A stretch of 53,120 nt of DNA, from contig CAYONP010000033.1 in NCBI GenBank assembly GCA_964405335.1, positions 1-53,120 of the forward strand. The letters run 5' to 3'. A program made the translations under genes and the position numbers. The DNA comes from CAYONP01 sp964405335. Lineage in GTDB: Bacteria > Armatimonadota > UBA10988. Below the pieces are notes generated by a model that saw nothing but the letters and a program-made list of their open reading frames with translations, was not told the DNA's origin and did not search any database. Of the stretch, positions 15,736 to 22,917 are shown piece by piece. Every line of letters starts with the position of its first letter. Positions within the stretch are counted from its first letter, which is position 1.

Positions 15736-16476
15736 TCAATCCGCGCATTCCTCACGCCGTCGCATCAGCTTCGTCGCCAGGCCGCCGAACGCCGGCCGCA
15801 AGGCCGCGGCGGCGGCCAGCCGCCATGCCTGCGCGCGGGCCAGTTGCGGCAGCCGTTGCACCAGCCGGCTCTCCAGACCCTCGGGCGACAGCCGCCCCAG
15901 GCCCGGCGTGAACCAGGCCACCTTCAGCCGCCGCTCGAGCCGGCCGAGGCTCACCGCCAGCCAGGCCGAGAGGGTCATCAACTCGGCGCTGACGACGCCG
16001 ACGGAAATCCGTCGCGCCTCGGGCCCGAACCGCGACCAGGCGGCCAGCAGCAGCAGCGCGCCGAGCAGCCAGGCGACGAGCCATCGCCGCTCGACGGCGA
16101 GCCGCAGATGGAGCGCCCGCGCCGCCGGATGCGACTCAGCCACCACGGCCAGCCGCGCTCGCCAGGCCGACCAGGCCGGCGCCGCGGCGAGCTGCCAGGC
16201 TACCGTCGCGGCGATGCTCAGCACGACCAACCAGAGTGGCAGGCCGCCGGCAATCAGCCAGGCGAGCCAGCCACCGAAGAGCAGCGCCGTCATCGCCGCG
16301 AGGGCCGTCAACCGCTTGCTCACCCCAATGACGAACACGAACGCGAAAAGCGCGATCGCGAGCAGGCAGAGAATCGACCAGCCAAGCGAGGCCAGCCGCG
16401 GGGCAAGCCGGCGCCAAGCCGAGCGGGCCGTTGCGCCCAGCCGACGAACCCGCTCGCGGAGCGGGGCGAGGTCCAT
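15736..16476 (-). CDS. Polytopic membrane protein of unknown function
   Basis: A 246-residue protein with about five hydrophobic helices. Two pairs lie at residues 33-60 and 63-95 (LGWSILCLLAIALFAFVFVIGV, LFGGWLAWLIAGG), and others lie near 135-185. Termini and loops are strongly Arg-rich. No motif is recognised. It starts 1 bp after the stop of the 485-residue protein, and the ABC permease follows 39 nt after it, so it is most likely a partner of these membrane proteins. The ATG at 16476 is the first in-frame start. Confidence 0.7.
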   Translation of the reverse strand: MDLAPLRERVRRLGATARSAWRRLAPRLASLGWSILCLLAIALFAFVFVIGVSKRLTALAAMTALLFGGWLAWLIAGGLPLWLVVLSIAATVAWQLAAAPAWSAWRARLAVVAESHPAARALHLRLAVERRWLVAWLLGALLLLAAWSRFGPEARRISVGVVSAELMTLSAWLAVSLGRLERRLKVAWFTPGLGRLSPEGLESRLVQRLPQLARAQAWRLAAAAALRPAFGGLATKLMRRREECAD

Positions 16477-16477
16477 G

Positions 16478-17935
16478 TCAGGCCTCCGAGTCGTACTCGA
16501 TGGCGCCGAGGCGGAACTGCTCCGGATCGACCTCGCGTCGCGCCCGGGCCACGTCGGCGAGCTCCTGCCGCAGGCGGGCGAAGCGATAGCCGGTCTTGCC
16601 CTCGTCGTCGAACTCGAGCTCCGCCTGCCAGCGCCGGGCGAGGTCTTCGAGCAGCTCCTGGTTCAGGGCATCGGTCACGCCTTCGTAGCGTGCGGCCGCG
16701 GCTGGGTCGAGCAGGTCGGCGGTGACCTCGTGCCCGCCCAGGCCGGCATAGTGCCGGAGCACCGAGCGGCCCAGCTCGCGCAGCCGGTTGCGCTGCTTGC
16801 GGGCGGCGTTCTCGCGGTTGAGGACCACCTTGCGCACCGCCGGGATGACGAAGAAGAGCAGCGAAAAAACCCACGCCACCGGACCGAGGAACCACCACGC
16901 CGCCGCCGGGACAGCAGGCACCAGCGCCTGGCCGCCGAAAAGGAAGATGCTCGACCAGACGAGGTTGAAGAAGTTGATTGCCCCGATGGTCCAGTTGGCC
17001 GTGCTGCTGTTGCGGTTGAGCGGCTCGGGCTGCTCGGTTCGCTCCCACCACCAGGTCCAGGTGCGGTTGGTCTCGCTCTCGCCCGGCCGCCGGCCAGCCG
17101 AGATCATCAGCCGATCGAAGGTGTAGATCAACGAGCCCTCGTCGGACACGTCGACGTCGCCGCCGTGGCGGACCATCAGATTGAGCAGCCGCCCGTCGGC
17201 CTCGTCGATCGTGCAGCCGGTCAGGGCAACCACGTCGGCGGCGGTGATCCGCCCGCTGTGGTCGCGGATGTAGGCCAGTACCCGACGCTCGTCCTCGAGG
17301 GGATCGACCGCCGCCGCCTCGCGGCCGAAGACGAACTCGTAGGCCAGCTCCCACGGTGGCACCTTGGCCGCCGCGCCGGGCGCCTTGGTCCGGTAGGGCG
17401 TCGGCCCGCGGCGCTGGAACGGCTGCGTGGTTGTGTGATAGCTGCGATTGTCGCTCAGGATCCAGGCCCACAGACAGCCGTCGCCGCAGCCGTCGCCGCA
17501 GCCGTCGAGGTCGAGGTCGAAATCGAAATCGCTGTCGCCGCCGCGTGACAGGATGGCCGCCATCAGCGCCAGCGTGATGACCACGAAGATCAGGAAGTAG
17601 GCCACCAGGATGACCAGGATGCCGGCCTTGTAGACGACCTTGAACGCGCGCCACAGCCAGCGCGCGATCTCGCGCATCAGCTCGCGCTTGGTCTTCGGCC
17701 GGCGCAGGCCGCGGGGGAACTCGTAGATCAGCTCGCCGCGCTCGTCGACCGCCAGCCGGCCCTGGTACTCGTCGAGCAGCTCGCGCAGCACCGGCTCGGT
17801 CCGTTCGGCGGGCAGGCCGGTGGCGGTGACCACGTCGCCAAGGGTGACCGGGCCCTCCATCTGCCGCAGCTCCGGTTCGAGCTTCTGCCGCAGTTGCGGT
17901 TCGTCGAACTCGGGCTGCTTCAGCTCGGTGGCCAT
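16478..17935 (-). CDS. Membrane protein with three winged-helix-like repeats and a Cys/Gly/Asp cluster
   Basis: A 485-residue protein. A segment of about 45 residues occurs at 30-73 (VTLGDVVTATGLPAERTEPV, then DERGELIYEF), again at 229-273 (ITAADVVALTGCTIDEADGR, then DEGSLIYTF), and weakly at about 400-453 (DDEGKTGYRF). Each looks like a winged-helix unit. Membrane helices are near 103-128 and 316-365. Right after the first helix comes an acidic run ending CGDGCGDGC (residues 146-154), a possible metal-binding loop. The start at 17935 forms TGATG with the preceding stop; 17935 is better than the longer reading from 18010. No known family assigned. Confidence 0.72.
   Translation of the reverse strand: MATELKQPEFDEPQLRQKLEPELRQMEGPVTLGDVVTATGLPAERTEPVLRELLDEYQGRLAVDERGELIYEFPRGLRRPKTKRELMREIARWLWRAFKVVYKAGILVILVAYFLIFVVITLALMAAILSRGGDSDFDFDLDLDGCGDGCGDGCLWAWILSDNRSYHTTTQPFQRRGPTPYRTKAPGAAAKVPPWELAYEFVFGREAAAVDPLEDERRVLAYIRDHSGRITAADVVALTGCTIDEADGRLLNLMVRHGGDVDVSDEGSLIYTFDRLMISAGRRPGESETNRTWTWWWERTEQPEPLNRNSSTANWTIGAINFFNLVWSSIFLFGGQALVPAVPAAAWWFLGPVAWVFSLLFFVIPAVRKVVLNRENAARKQRNRLRELGRSVLRHYAGLGGHEVTADLLDPAAAARYEGVTDALNQELLEDLARRWQAELEFDDEGKTGYRFARLRQELADVARARREVDPEQFRLGAIEYDSEA
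17475..17533 (-). repeat. In-frame microsatellite coding the DFDFD / CGDGCGDGC segment
   Basis: On the plus strand a 12-bp unit CAGCCGTCGCCG occurs nearly three times (17475-17508). It is followed by repeated GAGGTC and GAAATC hexamers to 17533. On the coding strand this gives the Cys-Gly-Asp-Gly repeats and the preceding alternating Asp-Phe/Leu run. Unit length is a multiple of three, so slippage would lengthen the motif without breaking the frame. Confidence 0.7.
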
Positions 17936-18666
17936 CAGCTCGTCACCATCTGGTCGACCGCGGCGACCAGCGTGCGCAGGAAGTCGTCCAGCTCGGCCAC
18001 CCGGTCCCACAGCTCGGGCGGCGTCGGTGCGGCGGCGCCCAGCTCAATCGCGCGGCAGCGCTCGAGTACGCCGTGGTCGAACGCACAGGTTTCGCAGACG
18101 GCCCGCAGCAGCGCCCCCACATCGGCCGGCGCGTCGGCCCTGCGGAGGTGCATCAAGCCGCGCCAGACTCGCACCAGCGCCGCGCTGGCCTGCGCGATGG
18201 CGGTGACCATCGCCCGCGGCTGGTGCCCGTGGCGGGCAATCTCCTGGCGGAACGCCGACTGGATGCTCCGCGCCTCTTCTTCGGTCTGCAACCGCAGCGG
18301 GCCCGGCTCGAACTCGAGCCCGGCCAGCACATCCTCGCCCGCCAGCACCGCGTAGTGCGAGCGCATGTGCAGCAGCTCGAGCGGAAACACATCGAGGCTG
18401 GCCGGCAGCAGCTCGGCCGACATGAACAGCGGCTCGACGCCCTGGCGGCCCAGTTGGCCGATCTCGCCGGCGCTGCGCATCAGCGTCCGGGCGCGGCACT
18501 GCTGGAGCACCACCAGCACCTCGAGCGCCTGCCGGCCGGCCAGGCCGTCGAGCCCCTGGCCGTAGGCGGTGACCGAAACCAGCAGGTCGGCATGACAGCG
18601 ACGCACAATCTCGAGCAGGCCGGCCGCCCGCGCGGCGACGGCCGGGGGTGCTTCCACGGCACTCAT
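17935..18666 (-). CDS. Conserved-looking helical soluble protein, unknown function
   Basis: A 243-residue predicted all-helical, soluble protein without signal or membrane segment. The patch SLDVFPLELLHMRSHYAVLAGEDVL near residue 90 resembles a stretch I associate with proteins carrying nucleotidyltransferase-like folds, but no catalytic GS-DxD motif is present, so no function is assigned. Two short cysteine sites (CETCAFDHGVLERC) lie near residue 190. Its start overlaps the PDZ-protein stop as ATGA and its stop overlaps the next start (TGATG). It is therefore translated in step with two membrane proteins and may be a cytoplasmic component of their complex. Confidence 0.7.
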   Translation of the reverse strand: MSAVEAPPAVAARAAGLLEIVRRCHADLLVSVTAYGQGLDGLAGRQALEVLVVLQQCRARTLMRSAGEIGQLGRQGVEPLFMSAELLPASLDVFPLELLHMRSHYAVLAGEDVLAGLEFEPGPLRLQTEEEARSIQSAFRQEIARHGHQPRAMVTAIAQASAALVRVWRGLMHLRRADAPADVGALLRAVCETCAFDHGVLERCRAIELGAAAPTPPELWDRVAELDDFLRTLVAAVDQMVTS

Positions 18667-20369
18667 GGCGTTGTCCCCTCCGGCTTGATTGGCTCCGCGG
18701 CCGGCGGCTCCTGCCCCGGCTGCAGTGGGTCGAGCGGCAGGCTGCCGCGATAGAGCTGGCCGCCGCGGCGGAACAGCACCGGCACCGACTCGTCCGGCCC
18801 GTGGCGGAGCAACACCCGCGCAATCAGCGCCGGCGGCAGCTCATCGATGGCCAGCACCTCGTCGCCGACGTTCAAGCTGCCGGCCGCGGCGCGTCGATCA
18901 GGCAGGATCCGGACCACCCCGAAGGGCACCGCGGGACCGTCGCCCAGCGGCTGCATGAGCAGGCCCAGGCCGGCGCGCTCGGCCCGCGAGCGGGCCGGCA
19001 ACAGGCGGCCGATGAAGGTGGCCGCGGTTTCGCTCACCGGCGTGCGGTGGATCAGTCGGCAGGCCAGCGCCACCGAACGAGCGGTCGGCGGCAGGTCACA
19101 GCGCAGGCTCCAGACGAAGCTGCGGCGATAGGCGGTCGAGCGCTGCTCGACCAGGGTCAGGTCGTCGGGCCGTGAGGTCACCGCGCCGCCCCGGTCGTCG
19201 AGCCCGCCGACGAACACAAGCTGCGCGGCCGTGCCGGCCGGTGCATCGGCTTCGAAGGTGAAGCGCATCACGCCGGGCGCCAGCATCGCGCCCGAGAGGC
19301 AGACGATGCGGAACGGCACCGCCTCGCCGCTCGGCGCGCGGCCCCAACTGGCGGTCTGGCCCGGCTCCTCGGGCAGGTCGAGCGCGGCGAACTTCAGCCC
19401 CACCTCGCCGGCAATCTGCTTCCGTGCCTTGACCGCCAGCTCGATCGCCCGCGCCTCGTGCGGGGCGGCCAGCCAAGCCAGGCCGGCGCGTTGAGCAACG
19501 ATGCTCAGCGCCTCGCCGCGATCGGTGGTCGCCCGCTCGACTTCGATCCGCCAGGCGCCCGGCGGCGCACCGCTCTGCTCGACCACGTCGAGATCGGCGA
19601 CCAGCAGTGCATCGTGTGGCTCGGGCACCTCCTCGGCGGTGAGCAGATCGGCCAGGTGCAGCGGATCGACCCGCCGCACGTGCCACAGCCGCACCAGCGC
19701 CTCCTCGCCGCCCGAGTGGAGCGGGTAGGGCGTACTGGTCTCCCAGGCCGCCGGCACCGCGCCGGGACCGTCGACCGTGACGACGACGTTGCCGCCCGCG
19801 AGCGGCAGACTGAAGGTAAGCTGTCGGGCAGTCTGGTCGAAGCTGGTCAGCGCGCACCAGACCAGCGTCGCGCGACCCCACGGCGCCGTGCCATAGGCCA
19901 GCGGCGTGACGCCGGTGCGGTTGACATACTCGCGCCGGGCCTCGTCCGTCACCCTCGGCTCGCCGGCGTAGGCGAGGTCGGGTTGACGAACCCAGAGCCA
20001 GATTGTCACCGCATTGGTAGGTACCGCGGCGGCGGCCTGGACCGCGCCGTCGCCGGCGCGCCGAAAGAGCGCGCGGGCCAGCCCAACGGGTGGGTCGTAG
20101 CGGTATTGATGCGGCGCCTCGCGGGTGACCGCCACCAGCCGGGCCGGCGCGGCGATGCCTGAGCGCAGCCGGCCGACGGCCGCCGGCGGCGCGGCGGCGC
20201 GGCCATAGAGCAGGCCGACGGCGAGCACGGCGACGGCGAGCAGCAGCCAGGCGAAGGGTGGTACTCGTCGGCGCGGGCTGGTCTCGGTCGGCGGTTCGCC
20301 GCGGAGGCGTCCGAGTCGGCTGGCGAGCCGATCGCGGGGTTGGGTTGCGCGGGGCTCGTCGCTGGCCAT
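18663..20369 (-). CDS. Single-pass membrane protein with C-terminal PDZ-like domain
   Basis: A 568-residue protein. A basic cytoplasmic N-terminus is followed by one membrane helix (FAWLLLAVAVLAVGLLYG, about residues 39-56), then a long extracytoplasmic part. Residues about 470-550 look like a PDZ domain: GLGLLMQPLGDGPAVPFGVV, then AGSLNVGDEVLAIDELP and a closing strand. No protease motif is found. It is the first gene of the 20369-14134 operon and diverges from an M48 protease. The start at 20369 is chosen because the promoter at 20379-20408 would put the transcript start about 3 nt before it. The longer frame to 20525 would cross that promoter and the divergent gene. Confidence 0.78.
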   Translation of the reverse strand: MASDEPRATQPRDRLASRLGRLRGEPPTETSPRRRVPPFAWLLLAVAVLAVGLLYGRAAAPPAAVGRLRSGIAAPARLVAVTREAPHQYRYDPPVGLARALFRRAGDGAVQAAAAVPTNAVTIWLWVRQPDLAYAGEPRVTDEARREYVNRTGVTPLAYGTAPWGRATLVWCALTSFDQTARQLTFSLPLAGGNVVVTVDGPGAVPAAWETSTPYPLHSGGEEALVRLWHVRRVDPLHLADLLTAEEVPEPHDALLVADLDVVEQSGAPPGAWRIEVERATTDRGEALSIVAQRAGLAWLAAPHEARAIELAVKARKQIAGEVGLKFAALDLPEEPGQTASWGRAPSGEAVPFRIVCLSGAMLAPGVMRFTFEADAPAGTAAQLVFVGGLDDRGGAVTSRPDDLTLVEQRSTAYRRSFVWSLRCDLPPTARSVALACRLIHRTPVSETAATFIGRLLPARSRAERAGLGLLMQPLGDGPAVPFGVVRILPDRRAAAGSLNVGDEVLAIDELPPALIARVLLRHGPDESVPVLFRRGGQLYRGSLPLDPLQPGQEPPAAEPIKPEGTTP

Positions 20370-20378
20370 GGCGCGGCG

Positions 20379-20408
20379 ATTGTAGGTCTGTGCCACTGGT
20401 GGCGTCAA
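20379..20408 (-). promoter_or_regulatory. Sigma-70 type promoter giving a nearly leaderless transcript
   Basis: On the minus strand TTGACG (20408-20403) and TACAAT (20384-20379) are separated by 18 bp, each one base from consensus. Transcription would begin near 20372, about 3 nt before the ATG at 20369, and no Shine-Dalgarno could fit. It should drive the five-gene membrane operon. The match was found by eye and not tested against a background model. Confidence 0.65.
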
Positions 20409-20503
20409 GCTATCGCCGGCCCGCCGATCGGGGTAGACTGAGATCGGCAGCGGCCGGAACCCTGCGCGCCCGGCTGCGTCGTTCGAGGAGGTGAGAGACC
20501 GCG

Positions 20504-21754
20504 ATGCGTGCGCGACGAGTGGCACTGGTGACTCTCGGCCTGCTGGTGGCCACCGCCTGGGCCGACGGTCCGCGGCGGCTGCGGCCGGATGCCGAGCTGC
20601 CGGCGGTTGCGCTCGAGGCCGACCTCGGCGAGCGGCGCTGGGACCCGGAGCAGGAGCGTGAGGCCGGCGACGAGTATGTCCGCGCGCTGGCCCGAGAGTT
20701 CAAGCTGGTCACCGACCCGGCGGTGGTCGAACGGGTCGAGATCATCGGCCACCGCATCGTCACCGCCGCCGGGCTGCTCGGCCCGCGCCAGGTGCCGACC
20801 GGCGACCAGCCGGCCGAACCGATGCAGTTCACCTTCCGCGTGGTCGAGGCCGAGGAGATCAACGCCTTCAGCGTGTGGGACGGCAACATCTACCTGACCA
20901 CCGGCCTGCTCGAGTTCTGCCAGAGCGACCACGAGCTGGCGGCGGTGATGGGCCACGAGGTGGCGCACTCGACCTGCCACCACCTGCGTGACCTGGTGCG
21001 CCGGGCGCAGCAGTTCACCGCCCAGCAGATGCTCGCCATCCTGGCCACCGCCTTCCTTGGTCGCAGCATCGAGGACGCGGTCAAGGTCGGCGTGGCGGTG
21101 CAGTTGGTCCAGGCCGCGATCATGAGCGGCCACTCGGTCGAAGCCGAGACCGAGGCCGACTACGTCGGCTGCTTTTACACCTACCGCGCCGGCTACAACC
21201 CGGTCGGCGCGGTGACCATCGAGGAGCGGCTGCACCGCTATGCGCAGCGCCAGGCGCAGCCGCTGGTGCTGGGTATCGCGCAGACCCACCCGTGGAGCGA
21301 CGAGCGCGCGGCCAAGCTCGAGGCGCAGATCCGCGCCCTCGGCCTGCCGATCAACCGGCGCGAGGTGACCGACGCCATCACCGCCGGCTACCGCGTCAGC
21401 GAACCCGCCGGCGACAGCCCCGCGCGGGTCGAGCTGCTGCTCGGCGAGACGCCGGTGCTCGAGCTGGCCGACCGCGGCGACCACGCCACGCCGGCCGAAC
21501 GCGCGGCCGGGCAGGTCTCGCGGTTCAACCGAGCGTTGTGGCAGGGCCTCCGCTCGGGCGGCCTCTCGCTCGACCGCGCCGACGGTCGCTGGACCATCGG
21601 CACAGTGCTGCCAGACGGGCCGGCGGTGTTGGTCGATGTGTTGCCCGGCGACGCGGCCGCCGCGGGCATGTCGCTCGAGGGCTATGCGACGCAGGTCTTC
21701 CGGCGCATCCTCGCCCGCCTGCGCAGCGACGAGTACGAAAGCGGCGCGGTCTAG
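20504..21754 (+). CDS. Exported M48-family zinc metalloprotease
   Basis: A 416-residue protein with signal peptide MRARRVALVTLGLLVATAWADG. The catalytic motif HEVAH lies at 152-156 (VMGHEVAHSTCHHL) and the third-ligand region is EAETEADYVG near 214-222, the pattern of M48 (HtpX/BepA/Oma1-like) peptidases. The preceding NAFSVWDGNIYLTTGLLEF is the usual substrate-edge strand. A C-terminal module of about 130 residues (WTIGTVLPDGPAVLVDVLPG) is unassigned. AGGAGGTGA lies 12 nt before the ATG. A BepA-like envelope quality-control role is plausible by family. It diverges from the PDZ membrane operon. Confidence 0.93.
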   Translation: MRARRVALVTLGLLVATAWADGPRRLRPDAELPAVALEADLGERRWDPEQEREAGDEYVRALAREFKLVTDPAVVERVEIIGHRIVTAAGLLGPRQVPTGDQPAEPMQFTFRVVEAEEINAFSVWDGNIYLTTGLLEFCQSDHELAAVMGHEVAHSTCHHLRDLVRRAQQFTAQQMLAILATAFLGRSIEDAVKVGVAVQLVQAAIMSGHSVEAETEADYVGCFYTYRAGYNPVGAVTIEERLHRYAQRQAQPLVLGIAQTHPWSDERAAKLEAQIRALGLPINRREVTDAITAGYRVSEPAGDSPARVELLLGETPVLELADRGDHATPAERAAGQVSRFNRALWQGLRSGGLSLDRADGRWTIGTVLPDGPAVLVDVLPGDAAAAGMSLEGYATQVFRRILARLRSDEYESGAV

Positions 21755-21762
21755 GGGCGCGG

Positions 21763-22305
21763 ATGGACGAGCCTGTGCGGGCGCCGGTGTTCCGGTTGGT
21801 CGAGCCGGCGGTCGAGCTGCGCGACGCCTACCTGGCCATGCTGCGCGACTTCGAGGCGCATGGCGAACCCTACGGCAACGCCTGGTCGATGGATATCGAG
21901 GGCGACTTCGCCGGCTTCGTCGCCGCCCTGCGCCGCTTCGCCGACGGGCACGACCTCAGCACTGGGTTCGTCCCCTGGACCAGCTACTGGCTCGTCCGCG
22001 ACGAGGCCATCGTCGGCCGCGCCTCGTTCCGCCACCACCTGACGCCGGCGCTCGAGATCGAGGGCGGGCACATCGGCTACGCCATCCGACCGTCGGCGCG
22101 GCGGCAGGGCAACGGCACACAGATCCTGCGCCTTCTGCTGCACGAGGCCCGCCGGCGAGGCTATCCCCGGGTGATGCTGACCTGCGACGCGGACAACACG
22201 CCGTCGCGGCGGATCATCGTCGGCTGTGGCGGCGTGCTGGCCGGCCGGGCACGCTCGCCGCGGACGCGGAAGCTGGTCGAGCGGTATTGGATCGAGCTGA
22301 CCTGA
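21763..22305 (+). CDS. GNAT-family N-acetyltransferase
   Basis: A 180-residue acetyl-CoA-dependent N-acyltransferase. Motif A of the GNAT fold is clear near residues 105-130: GGHIGYAIRPSARRQGNGTQ, with RQGNGT as pyrophosphate loop. Motif B follows (VMLTCDADNTPSRRIIVGCG). The substrate cannot be told from sequence. The frame is open upstream from 21292, but that part overlaps the protease gene in another frame. The ATG at 21763 lies 8 bp after the protease stop with AGGGGCGCGG before it. Its stop faces the stop of the next, convergent gene across 3 bp. Confidence 0.9.
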   Translation: MDEPVRAPVFRLVEPAVELRDAYLAMLRDFEAHGEPYGNAWSMDIEGDFAGFVAALRRFADGHDLSTGFVPWTSYWLVRDEAIVGRASFRHHLTPALEIEGGHIGYAIRPSARRQGNGTQILRLLLHEARRRGYPRVMLTCDADNTPSRRIIVGCGGVLAGRARSPRTRKLVERYWIELT

Positions 22306-22308
22306 CGG

Positions 22309-22548
22309 CTACTCGCTGGCGGTCATCTGCGCGCCGCGGGCCGCCTCTTCGGCTTCCTTGCGCTCATTGTCACGCTCTTCGCGGACCTGCACGATGCCCA
22401 TGGCGATGAACATCAGCCCGACGAGGAGGAGCAGCAGCGTCAGCCCGCCGGTGAAGACGACCAGCACCTGTGACTTGAGCAGCGAGAACAGCACGAGGCC
22501 GAGCGCCAGCAAGCCGAGGCCGATCCACAGTGTGTTCTTGGCGTTCAT
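22309..22548 (-). CDS. Small two-helix membrane protein
   Basis: A 79-residue protein with two membrane helices (about residues 6-22 LWIGLGLLALGLVLFSL, and 28-54) and a charged coiled C-terminus (VREERDNERKEAEEAARG). No family recognised. It follows the 73-residue membrane protein by 25 nt and has AAGGAG upstream, so both should share the strong promoter at 22836-22865. Confidence 0.68.
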   Translation of the reverse strand: MNAKNTLWIGLGLLALGLVLFSLLKSQVLVVFTGGLTLLLLLVGLMFIAMGIVQVREERDNERKEAEEAARGAQMTASE

Positions 22549-22573
22549 CTGCCGCAGACTCCTTCGCCCCCGC

Positions 22574-22795
22574 TCAGCTCGTGACGGTCTCGGTCGGTGC
22601 GCCGTCGGCCCGCTTGCTGCGCCAGTCAGCGAACTTCACCGCCAGAAGCAGGCCGGCGGCAATCAGCATCACCAGCGGGAGGCTGCCGCCAATCAGGCTG
22701 ATCATCGCGCCGAACGTGCCGCCGACGGTCATCATGTAGAGGGCGACCACGACCAGGATGACGCCCGCCGTGATGGTCTGCCCGCCAGTCCGCAT
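22574..22795 (-). CDS. Small two-helix membrane protein behind a consensus promoter
   Basis: A 73-residue protein with two hydrophobic helices (TITAGVILVVVALYMMTVGG; MISLIGGSLPLVMLIAAGLL) and a short basic tail. This is reminiscent of LiaI-LiaF/DUF5668-like transmembrane segments, but the assignment is not firm. The ATG at 22795 has GGAGGAG 6 nt upstream; the longer frame to 22837 would begin inside the promoter. It forms a two-gene unit with the 79-residue membrane protein. Confidence 0.7.
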   Translation of the reverse strand: MRTGGQTITAGVILVVVALYMMTVGGTFGAMISLIGGSLPLVMLIAAGLLLAVKFADWRSKRADGAPTETVTS

Positions 22796-22835
22796 GTCCC
22801 GCTCCTCCGGCTGCCGTCTCGCCCGCTCCGGCGGC

Positions 22836-22865
22836 ATTATAGGCAGCCGTCCGGCGCCGTGTCAA
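22836..22865 (-). promoter_or_regulatory. Perfect-consensus sigma-70 promoter
   Basis: On the minus strand TTGACA (22865-22860) and TATAAT (22841-22836) are exact consensus hexamers with an 18-bp spacer, conspicuous in DNA of about 70% GC. The start point would be near 22829, giving a leader of about 33 nt that holds GGAGGAG before the ATG at 22795. It should drive the two small membrane-protein genes strongly and constitutively. Confidence 0.85.
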
Positions 22866-22917
22866 CCGCCGGCGAGCCGGGCAGGAGCCGCCCTGGCGGC
22901 GCCGAACCCGCCGCGCC

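Noticed and set aside
18663..20369. Calling the PDZ protein a serine protease (DegP/HtrA)
   Set aside because: No trypsin-like catalytic triad or GNSGG motif is visible; only the PDZ-like end is.
21292..21762. N-terminal extension of the GNAT protein
   Set aside because: Lies inside the M48 gene in a second frame and is Arg-rich; the acetyltransferase fold starts at 21763.
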